DNA of 64,000 nt, taken from positions 8,223,601 through 8,287,600 of the forward strand of contig OX459101.1 in NCBI GenBank assembly GCA_949775045.1, read 5' to 3'. This stretch comes from Metridium senile. Its lineage: Eukaryota; Cnidaria; Anthozoa; Actiniaria; Metridiidae. Position numbers and translations under genes: made by a program. How positions within the stretch are numbered: position 1 is the first letter of the stretch; every line of letters starts with the position of its first letter. Below are positions 48,551 through 63,500 of this stretch, one piece after another. The notes under the pieces were generated by a model, which saw nothing but the letters and a program-made list of their open reading frames with translations, made no database searches and was not told the origin of the DNA.

Positions 48551-51500
48551 ATGACTCAAATATCAGCTATTCAGGCGATTATTTCTTTATTCATTCTCCA
48601 AGTAGGATGTACTAATGGTAAGGAGTATCATCTTTTTTCAATAATCTTCAAATTTACGGCACATTTCGTCGCCAAAAGCTATAGAGTTCAGATGGCTCAC
48701 AGGGTGCTAAAACCACTTCACCACTTCCACTGATCGGTTGTTTTTGCTTACCACTATTGATAAAATAGGTTTTTGTATGTATATATGATATAAGAATTGT
48801 ATCTATAACAGTGAGTTTTGCTTTGAAAATGAATTTGGTTTTAATGAGTGAGATTTCTAATCAGAAATTTCCGCACTTTCGAATGCCAAATTAGTTGAGC
48901 TGCGCTGTCAAAACTAACCTATAAGTTCAAATTTTATCATGATTAATTTGGTTGATTATAGTAATAGATTTTAAATACTGTATACTACATATTATAGAAT
49001 ATATTCATTACGTCTTTTGGCGTATTTGAGTATATGATTTTGAAAATTTCATATTCGTTTGTTGGCCATCTAAACATTATAGTTTGAAATGGACCGTAAC
49101 CTTAATTTTGCCGGTCTCAACTGTCAAAAAATTATATAAAATTTGTTTATGTAGCTGTAATTTATTATCATGGATATGTAGTTGTTTTGGACCTTGTTGT
49201 AGTAGAATTAGAAATTATGGTTTAAATTATGGGAATATTTTTGCAAAGAAGGCAGGGACACTACAACAATAGCTTATGCCATTTAACCATGGGCCCTTTA
49301 GTATAGATAGGTCAGACCATACACACCAGCAACTTCATAGGCTGCTCTATATCCTTATAGTGTATTAAACCCTGACCATGATTACCCTAAGTGACTGGCT
49401 TATATTACTTATACTAACACACTACACTCTCAAACCTGTATTGGGCATATTGGGGGATGCAAAAGAACCACTGAGGATGTAACAAAGCCTGGCCATGACC
49501 ACCGTCCTTGTCTGGGTCACACCAACACATACTACACTCCCTATCCTTTGTTGGGGGATGCAAAAGAACCACTGAGAATGTAACAAACTCTGGTTGTGAC
49601 CACCCTCAGTCTGGGTCACACCAACACACACTACATTTTCAAACCTTTATTGGGTGATGTAAAAAAACACTGAGGTTGCAATAAATGCTGGTTGTGACCA
49701 CTTCCATTAACTGGTTCATATATACCAACACAGTTCACACAACACATAACTACTTACCATAAATTATCAAATATTGAGATATTTCACATTGGAAGTAAGC
49801 TAAGTATGTGAATATCAATTACAATCATCATCAAAAGCTGTTTATTGATTCATATCTCCATTTATATTTTACAAACAGGCAATATAAAAGATATATTGAA
49901 AGATTACAATACATTGACAAAGACAGACATTCATCATGTTGTTACAAGAAGAGATGCCGAAGGGTTGCTAGATAAAGTTGTCTCATTTAATACCCTTGGA
50001 AGGTTTGTTTGTTATGCATTTTACAATATGGAAAATTACAGTGTGACGCGCGGTACTGTGGCCACCCAAGAAACTTTTGAGAAAGTATTTAACCACATAA
50101 AAACCTCGCTCATCTTCGCCACTTTGTATGAAATAGGTTTCCTACTTTCGATAACTTTCTCAAAAGTTTCTTGGGTGGCGACGGTACCGCACATCACACT
50201 GTAATTATTATTAAATGAATGGGAATGTGAAGTATAGTTTAGTAAACGAGCAGGAGTGTTTTATCAGGACTTAAAACCATGAGGCGAAGCCAAGTGGTTT
50301 TAGACCTGATAAAACACGATCTGCGAGTTTTTTAAACGGCTTTAAAAACCCCAACCTATATTTAGTGTTTTTGTAAAACAAAATCAAGGATTTATGAAAA
50401 ATTATTAGAAAAAATTCAGGTTAAAGTTTATGTAAATTAGGGTGAATCTTTATCTTCAGATATAAAATTAATGAATAATTAATGAGCAATTGACAAAAGA
50501 ATTCATGTCCGTGACGGAGGTTGTAAATCTCATACAGATTTCGTCCTGATTTGCATAAATTTCAACTTGAATTTTCTCGGCCAGATTTACATTTATCTTG
50601 ACAATTTTAGTAAAATATGAAAGAACTAACGTTGGACTTTCATAAGTTCTATACAATATTCGCGTCCGATCTGTATCCTCAGTTATAAAATTAATGAATA
50701 ATTAATGAGCAATTGACAAAAGAATTCATGTCCGTGACGGAGGTTGTAAATCTCATACAGATTTCGTCCTGATTTGCATAAATTTCAACTTGAATTTTCT
50801 CGGCCAGATTTACATTTATCTTGACAATTTTAGTAAAATATGAAAGAACTAACGTTGGACTTTCATAAGTTCTATACAATATTCGCGTCCGATCTGTATC
50901 CGATATACAACGGCTCGTCTTCGACTCGCCGTTGTATATCGGATACAGATCGGCCGCTCATATTGTATATATTACTTAAAACACTTGTCACAGTTACGAT
51001 TTCTTTTGTCAATTTCTCATGAATTATTAATGAGGTTTTGAATATATTGAGAAATGAATGATTGAATAATATGATTGTAGAAGCTATAAAATTTTGTCTT
51101 TTTTTGTTAGCTTTAGAAGGCCTCCTTGTCAATTAATTATACTAATCATATTATAAAAAATATAATATATATATTAATTGTGTAAGTCTGTCTAGGTCTA
51201 ATGGTTGTATTAACAGCTGAAGTGATGTCTTGTCTTTGATCTATCTATAATTTACAATATAATATTTATTTAATATAATATAAATTGTAGATAGATTAAA
51301 GACAAGACATCACTTTTTTGGAGTTTAACACTTACGCGATCATCAGACAGTCTTTGATCTTTTATAACGCTCTACATGTAAATGTATCGAGCACTTTACT
51401 GACAGTATAGATCTATACATCCAGATATATATTATGTAATATATAATGTATATGTATGACAGAATAAAAAACTCATGAATAAAAATAGTTGCCACTTTTG

Positions 51501-54500
51501 AATTACAGAGACAGTGTTAATTAGTTTATAATGCACAATAAAGTACATCTATAGGTGTATGCATTTCAATAGAAACCTATTACATTCATTGTTAGCATGT
51601 TGTATTTAATGAATTAGTAGGCATTGTCTTATATGCCTATAGTAGCAGGCCTTTCTCCCTAAACAATGTCTGTTCATTATAGAAATTTTCTGCTTCACCT
51701 GACACCAAATGAAGGTTTATTCTCTGAAAACTTCAAAGCAGTAGCTGTTGGCAGTGACACCAGTGAAGGCATTCTAGTTGACAAGCTGAGCTTTTATAAG
51801 GGCTATGTTGAAGGTAGGTAGAGAATGTGGGAAAGGTTTTAGTTTTTTATTGTTCAGCCCATCCTCGGAAACCCAGGGGTAATCTTCTGTCGCTTGTTTC
51901 TTGCTCCCAGAATAAATACCCCTGGGAACGTAGTCTGTTGGAGCTTGTTCCAGAAGTCAAAATTCAGCTCTTATTAGGTCGACCAATGAAAATCAAGATA
52001 ACCATTTAAAGAAAGTCGTTAAATAAGTTTGAATTTTGACTAGTTCCGGAACAAGCTCCAACAGACTACGTTTCCAGGGGTATTTATTCTGGGAGCGAGA
52101 AACGAGCGACAGAAGATTACCCCTGGGTTCCCAAGGATGTGTTCAGCCAATATCAGCAAAGATTTGATTTACGTTTTTAAGGGCACTTGAAAAGCCCTTG
52201 AATTTTAGAAAATCAGCAAAAACTCTAGTATTGCAAATTAAAGTTAAGTAAAAATTCTAGTATTGTACATCATTTTCGTAAAATAATTTCAACAAGATTA
52301 ATTAAAATCGCAAAGGAATTATCCGACAGGCATCCCTGCATCTATTGAGGGGTACTGGGAGTGACCGTCCGAGAATGCAAAGTTGTCAAAGTTATCTCAA
52401 AAAGTGACTAGTTTTTGGTCCTTGAAAACTCCTTATATTTTGTTTACTTACATCAGCACGAATCCTGATAATTATTAGATATGGTACCATATACTTAAAA
52501 AAGAAATTTCCAGGATTTTCCAGGAATAAGCTCACACTATCCGTCTTAAAACAGGTGAAGAAAAGTCTCTGGTCAGTGCTCATCTTCAGGATGGTATGAT
52601 GACAGCATCAATAGCAACACCTAATGAAACCTATGTTATTGAGGTAAAAAGGAAATGTCAATATTAAAACAAAGTTCATGGAGTTTTTGAAATAATGGCT
52701 CAATTTAATGTTTTGCACCTTCAATGTGACAGTGATATTCTTCAATAACTCTGCTGGAAAAAGAATCATAGATGATAGTCTCAGTGTTGGCGTCATGTGT
52801 GATTATATGGAAACAGCTAGACTAGTGTGCAATTGTGTGAGATCCTACAGTTGATTGTTCTCCACTATCTATCGGGTGCGATCAGCAAGAAAAATGACCA
52901 GTGTAATGAAGGTTCCGGTTTAGTAATGTTTTATTTTCAACTCTTGCAAAATTTGGACCAAAAATTATGTTCAGTTTAAGGGAGGCTTTCATTTATCATT
53001 TATTAGTGTATGGGGGGGTCGACAATATTGAGGGGGTCATGTTATCTTCAGAAGCTACATAGGGGGGTTGATACTAATTGTATGCAGCTTTACTTATAAA
53101 CTGGGCAAATGTGGGGGGGTTAATGATATTTTTTACCAAGCAGGAAGGGAGGCTGCATAATATTTTGTCGCCCCCTCCCTCCCCCACCATACACTAATAA
53201 AGGAAAGCCCCCTATCAAGGAGAATTATATTTTTTTTTAAATTTTGACATGTCTTTTTCTAGCCATCTTGGAGACACCTAGACCATACTCACCAAGATGA
53301 GATGATTGCTTACAGACACTCTGATGTGAAATTTAACTTTACTACTGGTAACACAAAGTAAGTATCTGTATGGCACAGAGGACAGACAGACACCCAGATA
53401 GACAGACAAATGGACATTTAGGAAAATACAGACAGATAAACATACAAGCAGACAGGTAGAGAGACATACGTCCATACAGACAAGTAGAGAGATATACAAA
53501 AATACAGTTATATGGACGCACAGACATATACCCAGACAGTTGGACATTCAGAAAATACAGACAGACAAACATACAGGCAGACTGGAAGAGAGACATACAA
53601 CTTATGAGCAGAGAGTTATAGGACATTCAGGCCAATAGAGACAAACATACACTGTCAGACAGACACCTAGACAGTCAGTCAGATGGACATTCAGGCCAAT
53701 AGAGACAAACAGACACTGTGAGACAGACACCTAGACAGTCAGTCAGATGGACATTCAGGCCAATAGAGACAAACAGACACTGTCAGACAGACACCTAGAC
53801 AGTCAGTCAGATGGACATTCAGGCAAATAGAGACAGACAGGCAGATGGACACTTATGCAAAATTAATACAGACAGACAGAGATAGTACTAAAAGGCAGGT
53901 GGGCAATGACAAGTAGACAAGTTAACCAAAAGGTGGACAGAAAATTACTGAAAAATAGCATTTAAACTAGACATACAAGGTGGACAGACAGTTAGATATA
54001 CCAATGGATACACAGGTAGATAGAGATAGTTGATTAGCAGACACACAAACAGGAAACAAACTAAAAAAACTCATGAATTATTAATGAGCAATTTGCAAAA
54101 GAAATTATGACCATGACGAGTGTTGTATATCTGATACAATACATTAATGTTGTAGAATCCTAACTGGTATAAGTTTTACTTGAAATTTCTTGGCAAGATC
54201 TACTTTAATCTTGAAAATTTTGTTAAAATTTTGCGTCTGCGTCTGTATTGTAAAGGCTATATGCCAATAGAAAACAGCCGCTCATGTTGTAAACAAACTT
54301 ATAATATTTTGATATATAATACATTGTTTGCATCATCAGGGATGGTCAAAAGAAATTTAATTTTTGTGGACATACCTCACCACCAAACCAACACCATGGC
54401 GATGAGCAGAGTAAGTAGCTATTCTCATTGCATACATAATTAGCATTGCATACAAAATTATATTAATTCCTTAAATTCTCATGTGACTAGTCCGATATTT

Positions 54501-57500
54501 GTTTAATAATGCTTTGCGGCCCCACTGTATAAAGCAGCCGCTCACTCAAGGTCAGTGCCACTTACCGTTATTTGGCAAGTGTTTTTTTCGCACCACCCAT
54601 CCCCCTGGCAGCAGCATCCTTGCTGCATACCTGTCAGAGGCAGCGCTTATTCAAGTAAATACAGTATGTAGTGTTCTTAACAAGAAAAAATGATATATTT
54701 TTTCTTTCTTAAACATTATAGACCATGACCATGACACCTTTAGAAGCAGACGTGCAACTACACCAACCAAGCTAAGATGTCCATTGGTATTGGTTGCTGA
54801 TTATAGGTTTTTTGAGAAAATGGGACAGTCAAGTAAAGCAAACACTGTCAATTATATGGTAAGTTACTTTATAATAAACAATAAATGGATGCATGATTGA
54901 ATGAATACCTGTAATAGCTGTTATTACAGTTATATGCAAATGATTTCAAACAATGGATTCAAATCGAGGCTTTCGGGCAAACCTAAATTGTTTTCGCCCG
55001 AAAGCCTCTACTACAACCCATTGTTCAAAATCATTTGCATATAACTGTAATAACAGCTTTTTATGATTGAAGTAGTTAATAAATGATTGAATTAATTAAT
55101 TAATATTATAAGAGTAGGTTTAAGGCCATCTACTACTGTTTTTATGTTCAGATCTTAAGCTTTCGTCAGACACCAACATCATCAGAAGAAAGAGTGAAAA
55201 ATTGTACCTACTCTTATAATACTTATCACAATGCTACTGAAGGACAACTTAAATAATATTAATATAATGATTGAAGGAATATATAAATCAGTGAAATGTA
55301 GTTCTCTGTAAGGGAAATAATTTCCTAAATGGACGAAAGGCCCTGGGCCTAATATGCAAATTGCAGTTTATGCTAATTAGGAGTTTGTTATGTAAGTTGT
55401 GAAATGTATTATTCGACCATTGTGGTCCAAGATTTGAACCAAACACGTCTAATACGTGCAGTTCTTAAGTTTTTTCTAGTACTAGTTACAATTTCATTAT
55501 GTCACATATACCATGTATATTCAAGCAATTTGTCAATAAAGTGAGATACGTTGGCTTGGACCGACCACTGCACTCAGTGTGCTGTCTTGTTGGGACTTGA
55601 GGGAATGTTAGGAATGAATTTATACTTTAATCAGTATCCCATTATTGTGTTTTTAGATTGGTATTATTGATAGGGTAGATATTATCTACAAGCAAACTAC
55701 ATGGAGTGTCGGCTACGGCAACTATGGATTTGAAATTGAAGAGGTATACACTTGTTCATTAATAATGATTACATTTTATGTTAAACAGGTTCCCATTTAA
55801 ATCTGTACTTTCCCATTTAAATCTGTACTTATGCAAATTTTGTTGATGTGTGCTAAACACACAGATCAACCAATCAGAGAAGTTCACTTCAGAAATAATA
55901 TACTCTGATTGGTTGATCTGTGTGTTTAGCACACATCAACACAATTTGCATAACAACAGATTTAAATGGGAAAGTACAGATTTAAATGGGAACCTGTTGT
56001 TATTACTAATTGTTAATTCATTTAATGAAATGATAAATATATCACACACACCAAGTTAAGCTCTAACAATGCAGTCTTCAACCAAAATATGCTATCAATA
56101 AATATATGATATAAATAGGTCCTTGACCCTTTGATAATTTGAGAAAGTTAATATGTCATACACTATAAATTGATATTAGGTAATGTTTATAACATGAATG
56201 TATAAATCTACAATCACGTGCAAAATACGTTGGGACATTATCTGTTTTTTACATGAAAAATATTTCAACATCATTTTTCCGTTTCCCCCTCTCCCCCGTA
56301 TCAATGTTGAATTGTGGGAATGTGAAACGGTTGTCATTTGAAAGACCAATCAACATTGCTTAAGGGGGAAGGGGGTTTGCAAATCAAATTGATAGTTTTT
56401 GCAAACAAAAACACTCATAAAAAAGTGACATTGTCCCAACAATTTTGCACATGATTGTAGCCTAGAAATGTCAAGTTAAAACTTATGCAGATCAGGATAT
56501 ACAACAGTGCCACTCATATTGTAAACAATGCTTATAACACTCATCATTACCTTTTATCATTCATGAATTTTTTAATAAAATAGTGTTTGTTTATCTCACA
56601 AATGCTAAGGTTTTGGACAGCAATGTTTTGGTCGCTACTGCTAGACTTGATCAAACAATGTATAAATTGATAACAAGAGAAAAAAAGGCTGATATCATTT
56701 GTGCTATGGAGTGTTGAGAGTAGAAATTTTTTTTTGAAATAGTTGTAATGTATATTGTTATGTTTCTTGTAACAGATTAAGGTGCACGAAGTACCAACCA
56801 AAACGTCAGGCATGCAAAGACACTACAATGAGAAGAAAGATCTGTGGAATATCAAAAAACTACTGGAGGTATATTTATGCCCTTTCTTCCATATCATCTT
56901 AATCATCAAAAAGATGGGGAAATTGCAATAAAATAAGTACCATATTTACTTGAATAAGTGCAGTGGGGCTTATTAACTTTTTCTTGATCTCGCTGTCCAC
57001 TTTTTGGGGACAGAACTATAAATTATTACTGGGGAGATAACACAATGGGCGAGCAGTGAAATATAATTACTTTGAACTGAAGAATATAGCTTTTGGTAAA
57101 GACTTATTTCAAATACTGTTCTAGAGTAACATTATAGCTTTAAAATGTGGTGCTTATTTGAGGGCGGAACTTATTCTGCGGCAGCGCTTTTTTGAGTAAA
57201 TACAGTATTTAGAATGGATAAAGATTTTTATTTGCTTTGGCAAGTTATTTGCATGTATTCAAAAGGGAAAAAAAGAAAAACCATAAGAAAAAAAGAAAAA
57301 AAAAACTCACACAACTATCGCAATGATCTCCCATGATGAGCACAGCTCTTGGAGAAAACTCAGAGTAAAATATATGTTTAAAAAATAAATAAATAAATAA
57401 AGATTTTTTCTTTTATGTTCTTACAACCTGTAGGTGTTCAGTTACCAATCGAATTGGAAGAAATACTGTTTAGCTCATTTGTTTACCTATCAAGACTTTG

Positions 57501-60500
57501 ATGAAGGTGTTATTGGCCTTGCATATGTGGGTAACTCTCGACGTACAGCAGTTGGTGGAATATGCACTGAGGGTAATGTATATATATCAATGAATACTAT
57601 TGAACTTAGTCTAGTAATGTTTAAATCAAATATTAAGTAATATTAGATAAGTAATATACTAGATAAATACCATCGTTTGCACCTACCCGTTAATGGTCAC
57701 GATGAAAAACATGTTCTGTCTAGATGTAAACTTCCAAAGTTTGGCGCCAAACTTTGCAATCTCCTAATGCAATCCTCTAAATAAATTCAATTTGTTGAGG
57801 TAAATTTCGCATATTACATATTTTTGTTGCATCTGTTAAAGGATAGATGCAAGTGCAGTACATTTCTATAAATTTCTAGCCTATTTTCATGAACGTGGTT
57901 TACAAACATGCAAAGTTTGGGGTGCCAATCTTTGAAGTTTGACTGCGAGACAGATCATGTTTTTGTTGCAACCGTTAAAGGGTAGATGCAAGCAACGGTA
58001 GATAGTAGATAAACATAAATTCTGAACCGAAAAAACCTTGCAGTCATGCAACTGAATTATGTGGATATTTACAAAATGGTAGAAAATATTAAAATCACAC
58101 TTTATGAATATATAAACATGTTATAAAATCTATTTTCAATGATGTGACTAGCTTGAGATATATCTGGTTAGTAGAAATTACATTTATTTAATCAGATATA
58201 CATATAACAGGTTCCCATTTAAATCTGTACTTTCCCATTTAAATCTGTACTTATGCAAATATTTTTGCAGATCAACCAATCAGAGAAGTTCACTTCAGAA
58301 ATAATATACTCTGATTGGTTGATCTGTGTGTTTAGCACACATCAACACAATTTGCATACTTAAGTACAAATTTAAATGGGAACCTGTTTTATATAATATA
58401 CAAACCCAAAATCAAATTAAAATATACAATTTGTAAGCCGCTATGCAACCATTTTCACTGTAACATAAAACAATAATGTTGATACTGTATTCGTCACTGC
58501 TGATTAATATTTATCATTATTTTTTGTAGATTACAGGACCGGTGGTCGCACATTGTATTTAAATACAGGTTTAAGCAGTAGTGTCAACTGGGGGAGAAGA
58601 GTGTTGACGGAGGAGGCAGACATTGTCACAGCTCATGGTATGTCACATCATTCACAAGAATAATAAACAGGTTCCCATTTAAATCTGTACTTTCCATTTA
58701 AATCTGTACTTATGCAAATTGTGTTGATGTGTGCTAATTAAACACACAGATCAACCAATCAGAGTATATTATTTTTTAAATTAACTTCTCTGATTGTTTG
58801 ATCTGTGTGTTTAGCACACATCAACAAAATTTGTATAAGTACAGATTTAGATGGGAAAGTACAGATTTAAATGGGAACCTGTTAATAGTAATACGCTCTT
58901 GCTTATAATAGAGTACAAATACTAAAAGTGTGCAACATAAATACCACTAAATACTGCTTAATTATGCAAATTCTTTTGTTCTCTATTGTTTAATCAACAC
59001 TATTTAAGGGTAAATAGTACAAAGTATTGCACACTTTTAGTGTTTGTACTCTATGTAACACTGTAATATATGTAAAATAATATGATTATGTAATATCTAT
59101 GTCACAGTGTGTGAAAGAGCAGTGTGTACTAGTCTTTATAATAAACACCAGTCCCTCAGGATGATTTAAAAAATACTGGTTAATTCATTCTGTATTTTTA
59201 ATTTCATATTGGTGTGCTCACTATCTGGAATAATCTACAGAATTTGGTAGGTATATTGTTTCTATAATCATGATTCACCTAGACTTAAGTTGGCTGGAGG
59301 GCCATCTATATGTAGTGTCATAGATGTAGTTGACAATAAAAGGTTTCTGTTGTTTTAAAAGTAAACTTGTTATGTTCTTTTCTTTTCAACATCCAATGCA
59401 TTTTACAGCGCAAAGCCCAAAAGTGTGACCGCAGATAATTTATTCACATTCTTTTGACATGTTTGTCTGTAGCTGCTTTGGATTCAAATAGACTTCATTC
59501 TAGCTATTTTAACTTCAAAATTCATTTGAAGATTGACATTATTCTTGTCTTGTGATTCACAGTGAGAAATGTTGACATTTAAGTAATGATGTGTGTAAGA
59601 AGTAGGCAGGCAAACGGCAATGGAATGCAGAAAGGTGCTAATTGTGCATTGTCTAATCCGTCCATCTCATTGGTTAAAACATGAAAATCTGCCATAATTT
59701 CAAAACTAAGCGGATTTTTTAATATTTTATTTGATACCTAATCCCTTTTCATCTAAGATTTCCTGAGCCTTTATATATCAAAATTTCTATGTGGGGAACA
59801 TATCGAATTGTAAACATCTTTTGGCTATTGTTTTGAGCGCTTATGATTGGACGAGATATTTTAGTAAAAAAGAAACTTTGTTCCAAAACAGAGTTTTTGC
59901 ACATTTTATTTTTAAAATGTGTTACCTATAGGCCAATATACTTTCAGTCTGAAAACTGAGACATTCTTATGTGGGGAAGTTGCTATTGCCGCAGAACAAT
60001 AGAGAGTTGCCTACTTCTTACACACATCATTACTTAATCTAGAGGAGTTGATTGAAAAGATGTAGAGAAAAGATGAATAAATTATCTCCGGTCATACTTA
60101 TGGGATTTCCACATAATATTGTAGTGTAATGTGTGTGAAAGTAAAAGTAATTTAAAATAGAATTGAAATTGCATTCCAGGTCATAACTTTGGCAGTGAAC
60201 ATGACCCAGACAATGATGAATGTGCCCCAAGTGAGCGAAGTGGCGGCAAGTTCATAATGTACCCTGCATCCGTCAGTGGACAGAGGTCTAATAATAAGGT
60301 ACATAGTTTACACTGTTGTAAAGTTGTTCCAATTGTAAATATTCATTAATGAATAGAAATAATAAGATTGATTATTAGATATACCTAGTTTAGTTAATTC
60401 AATTGTATATTATTAGGTATACCAAAATCAGCATATATATGTATTTATTATATACAAGTTGGAAACCTACATAGAAGGAGCAATTTCATTGGTTCGCTAT

Positions 60501-63500
60501 CTAGTTTGATTGAGAAAGCTAGATTAAAACACTGTTTTTAAATTTTTTTGAATTCCTCCGTCGTTCTAAAATATAGAGTAGTTTTAACACTAAAATTATG
60601 CTATTTTCAGCCGTTAAAAAAAAATATTGAGGGAGAAAATGGCAAAAACAGTGGAGAACTTCGATGTGTTTTGAATACATTTTGATTTGCCGTCACACGT
60701 CATTGAGCGCGCACTCTGTATTTTTACTTTCGATTAGCTGTTATTTTATCAAAATAAAACGATTGAAATTCTCATTTTGTGTTGAGGTTTCCTCCTTGTT
60801 TCCTCCTTTCCTCCTCGAGGACTCGCCGTTTGGTAGATATTCCTTCGGCGAATAATTGTTAAATATTTTAATGGTCCAGATTGGAAAAAAGTTCTGCTTT
60901 ATTTGTAACCCAATAAAGATTTATTGTTATATTATTATTATTATTGTAATGGAGTAGAAATATAATTATATATTCAATGAAATAATGAGTAGTTTGATTC
61001 AATGCATTTAGCCATTCATGTAATATCTTTATTAAATTCAATTGTGACTTTTATTTATTGTTCCATTTTCATACATTCATTGATCAATTAATTAATTAAT
61101 TCCTTCCTTCCTTCCTTAATTAGTTCATATATCCATTCATTTATCCATTCATTCATTCATTCATGTTTTTGTTCTTTCCTTCACTCATCCATATAATCTG
61201 TGCATTATATTAATTCAATCAATTAATTAATTCCTTCCTTCCTTCCTTCATTAATTCATATATCCATTCATTTATCCATCCATCCATCCATTCATTCATG
61301 TTTTTGTTCTTTCCTTCACTCATCCATATAATCTGTGCATTATATTAATTCAATCAATTAATTAATTCCTTCCTTCCTTCCTTCATTAATTCATATATCC
61401 ATTCATTTATCCATCCATCCATCCATCCATTCATTTTTTTGTTCTTTCCTTCACTCATCCATTATATTTATTGTTTATCATTCATTCATTTATTCAATAA
61501 AGTTGATCCATTGATTAATTCGTTTTTATCTATCTTTCATCCATTCATTTATTCATTCATTAATTCATCAATTCATTTATCCATCCATTTATTCATTCAT
61601 TCATTTTTGGTTCTTTCCTTCACTCATCCATTATATTTATTGTTTATCATTCATTCATTTGTTCAATAAAGTTGATCCATTTATTTATTCGTTTTTATCT
61701 ATCTTTCATTTATTCATTTATTCATTCACACATTTACATATTATTGGTCGTTAATTCATTCATTTGTCTATTAATTCATCCATTCATGGATTCATTTAAA
61801 CCAATCCATTTGTGTATTATGATCTTTATCTTTCTTTCCTTCCATTCATCTATTTATTATTGGTCATTTGTTCATTCAATTTGATAAATATCTATTTATT
61901 TATTTCACAGCTATTTTCACCTTGTAGTAAGCGACAAATCACAGAAGTCCTCCGGTTAAAGTCAAAGTATTGCTTTACTGGTGAGAAATGATAGTATAAA
62001 TTTGTCCAACTCCGTAAAATATCAATATAGCCCACATATTCATGTTCTGTGTCTAATCTAAATCTCAATATGTTTAAGTATAGTACGTATAGTCAGTTGT
62101 TAAGTGGATAATTTTTGGAGCATGAGTTCCTACCAGTTCGATCGATCCCCAGTAGATTTCTTTTCATTCTTTGTAGCCTTGAATAGATGTAAATAACTGT
62201 AAATTGGAGAATTTTTTTAAATATTTTTATTCAACAAAAAGTAACAATAACAAAATTAAAATAAATATTACATATATATATGGAAACAGCAATTTTTTTT
62301 TTACATTTATGATATATATATATATATACTATAAACATGTGTAACAATAACAGGAATACATGACAAAAAAAAAAAAGAAGAAAAAAATGAAAAATAAATA
62401 AAAATAAAATAAAAAATTGGAGCATTGATGTGTGCACCATTGGCTTTATGGGAGACCAGCTTACTTTAGTTGAAGGAACTACTGACGCTAAATAATAGTG
62501 CTTTTCTTTTCATATTTTTATTCTGAACGCTCAGACATTTTGACAGATTGATACAAAACAATATTCATTATTCAATATTCATAAAACCATGACATCTACA
62601 GTATATCAAAAACTGCTATTAATAATTAATACCTTTCTTTTAGAACCAAGAGAGAAGATCTGTGGCAACTACAAGAAAGAATCAGGAGAAGAATGTGACC
62701 CAGGCAATCTTGGAACAATAGCCTCTGCTTGTTGTACTAAGGATTGTAAACTAAAGGAAAAAGCAGAATGCAGGCAAGTAGAACAGTTAATCAGTCTGTT
62801 AGTAAGTCAGTTGGTAGTCCACTAAGGCACTTGTTTCATCTTGAATCAATGGGTCAGTCCATCAGTTTGTAGGTCAGTAAGACAGTTAAACAATCAGTCA
62901 GACAATTGATTATAAAATAAAATTATAAAACTATGTAGTATCTTTCTATCATTCAGTATGTCAGTTAGTTATTGATTCATCAATCAGCAATCATTCAGTC
63001 GCTCAATTGATTAGTCTGTCAGTCATGATCAGTTAGACAGTCATTCATTCAGCAAGTCAGTCAGCTAGTCAGTCAGTAAGTCAGTTAGTCTTGATCAATC
63101 TGCCAGTCAATCAATTCAACAACAAACCTATATGACAGACCAACTAACCAAATGACCAAACAACCAACCAACTGATCACCAACCCACTGATCTGACTTAC
63201 TGACCGGCTGATAGTCCAAACAAAGAACCATTGACTCAGATTGTAAATTACATCAAATTTGATAATGTTTGTAAATGTGGTGAGGATGACTACATAGGTT
63301 AAAAACTCAGTATTTGCATCAGGTTATAAACCAAAATTAATCTGTAAATTATATTTTTAGTGATGGCTATGATTCCCCTTGTTGCAAGAATTGCAAGTAT
63401 GCCACAGGAACTGTTTGTCGAAGAGCAGATGCAAACTTTTGTCAGGCAAAGACTACATGCAAAGCTAAAAATGCAAATTGTCCCGATGCAGACCCTCTCC

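Noticed and set aside
50468..50879. Two identical 62-codon frames as duplicated small genes
   Set aside because: They are antisense to a 223-bp duplication of the ATTAATGAG repeat and have no coding features.
58530..60298. ADAM17-like protein as a catalytically dead pseudoprotease
   Set aside because: A direct exon 11-13 join lacks the Glu, but the 6-nt segment at 59241-59246 restores the motif with proper splice sites, so a microexon is the better reading.
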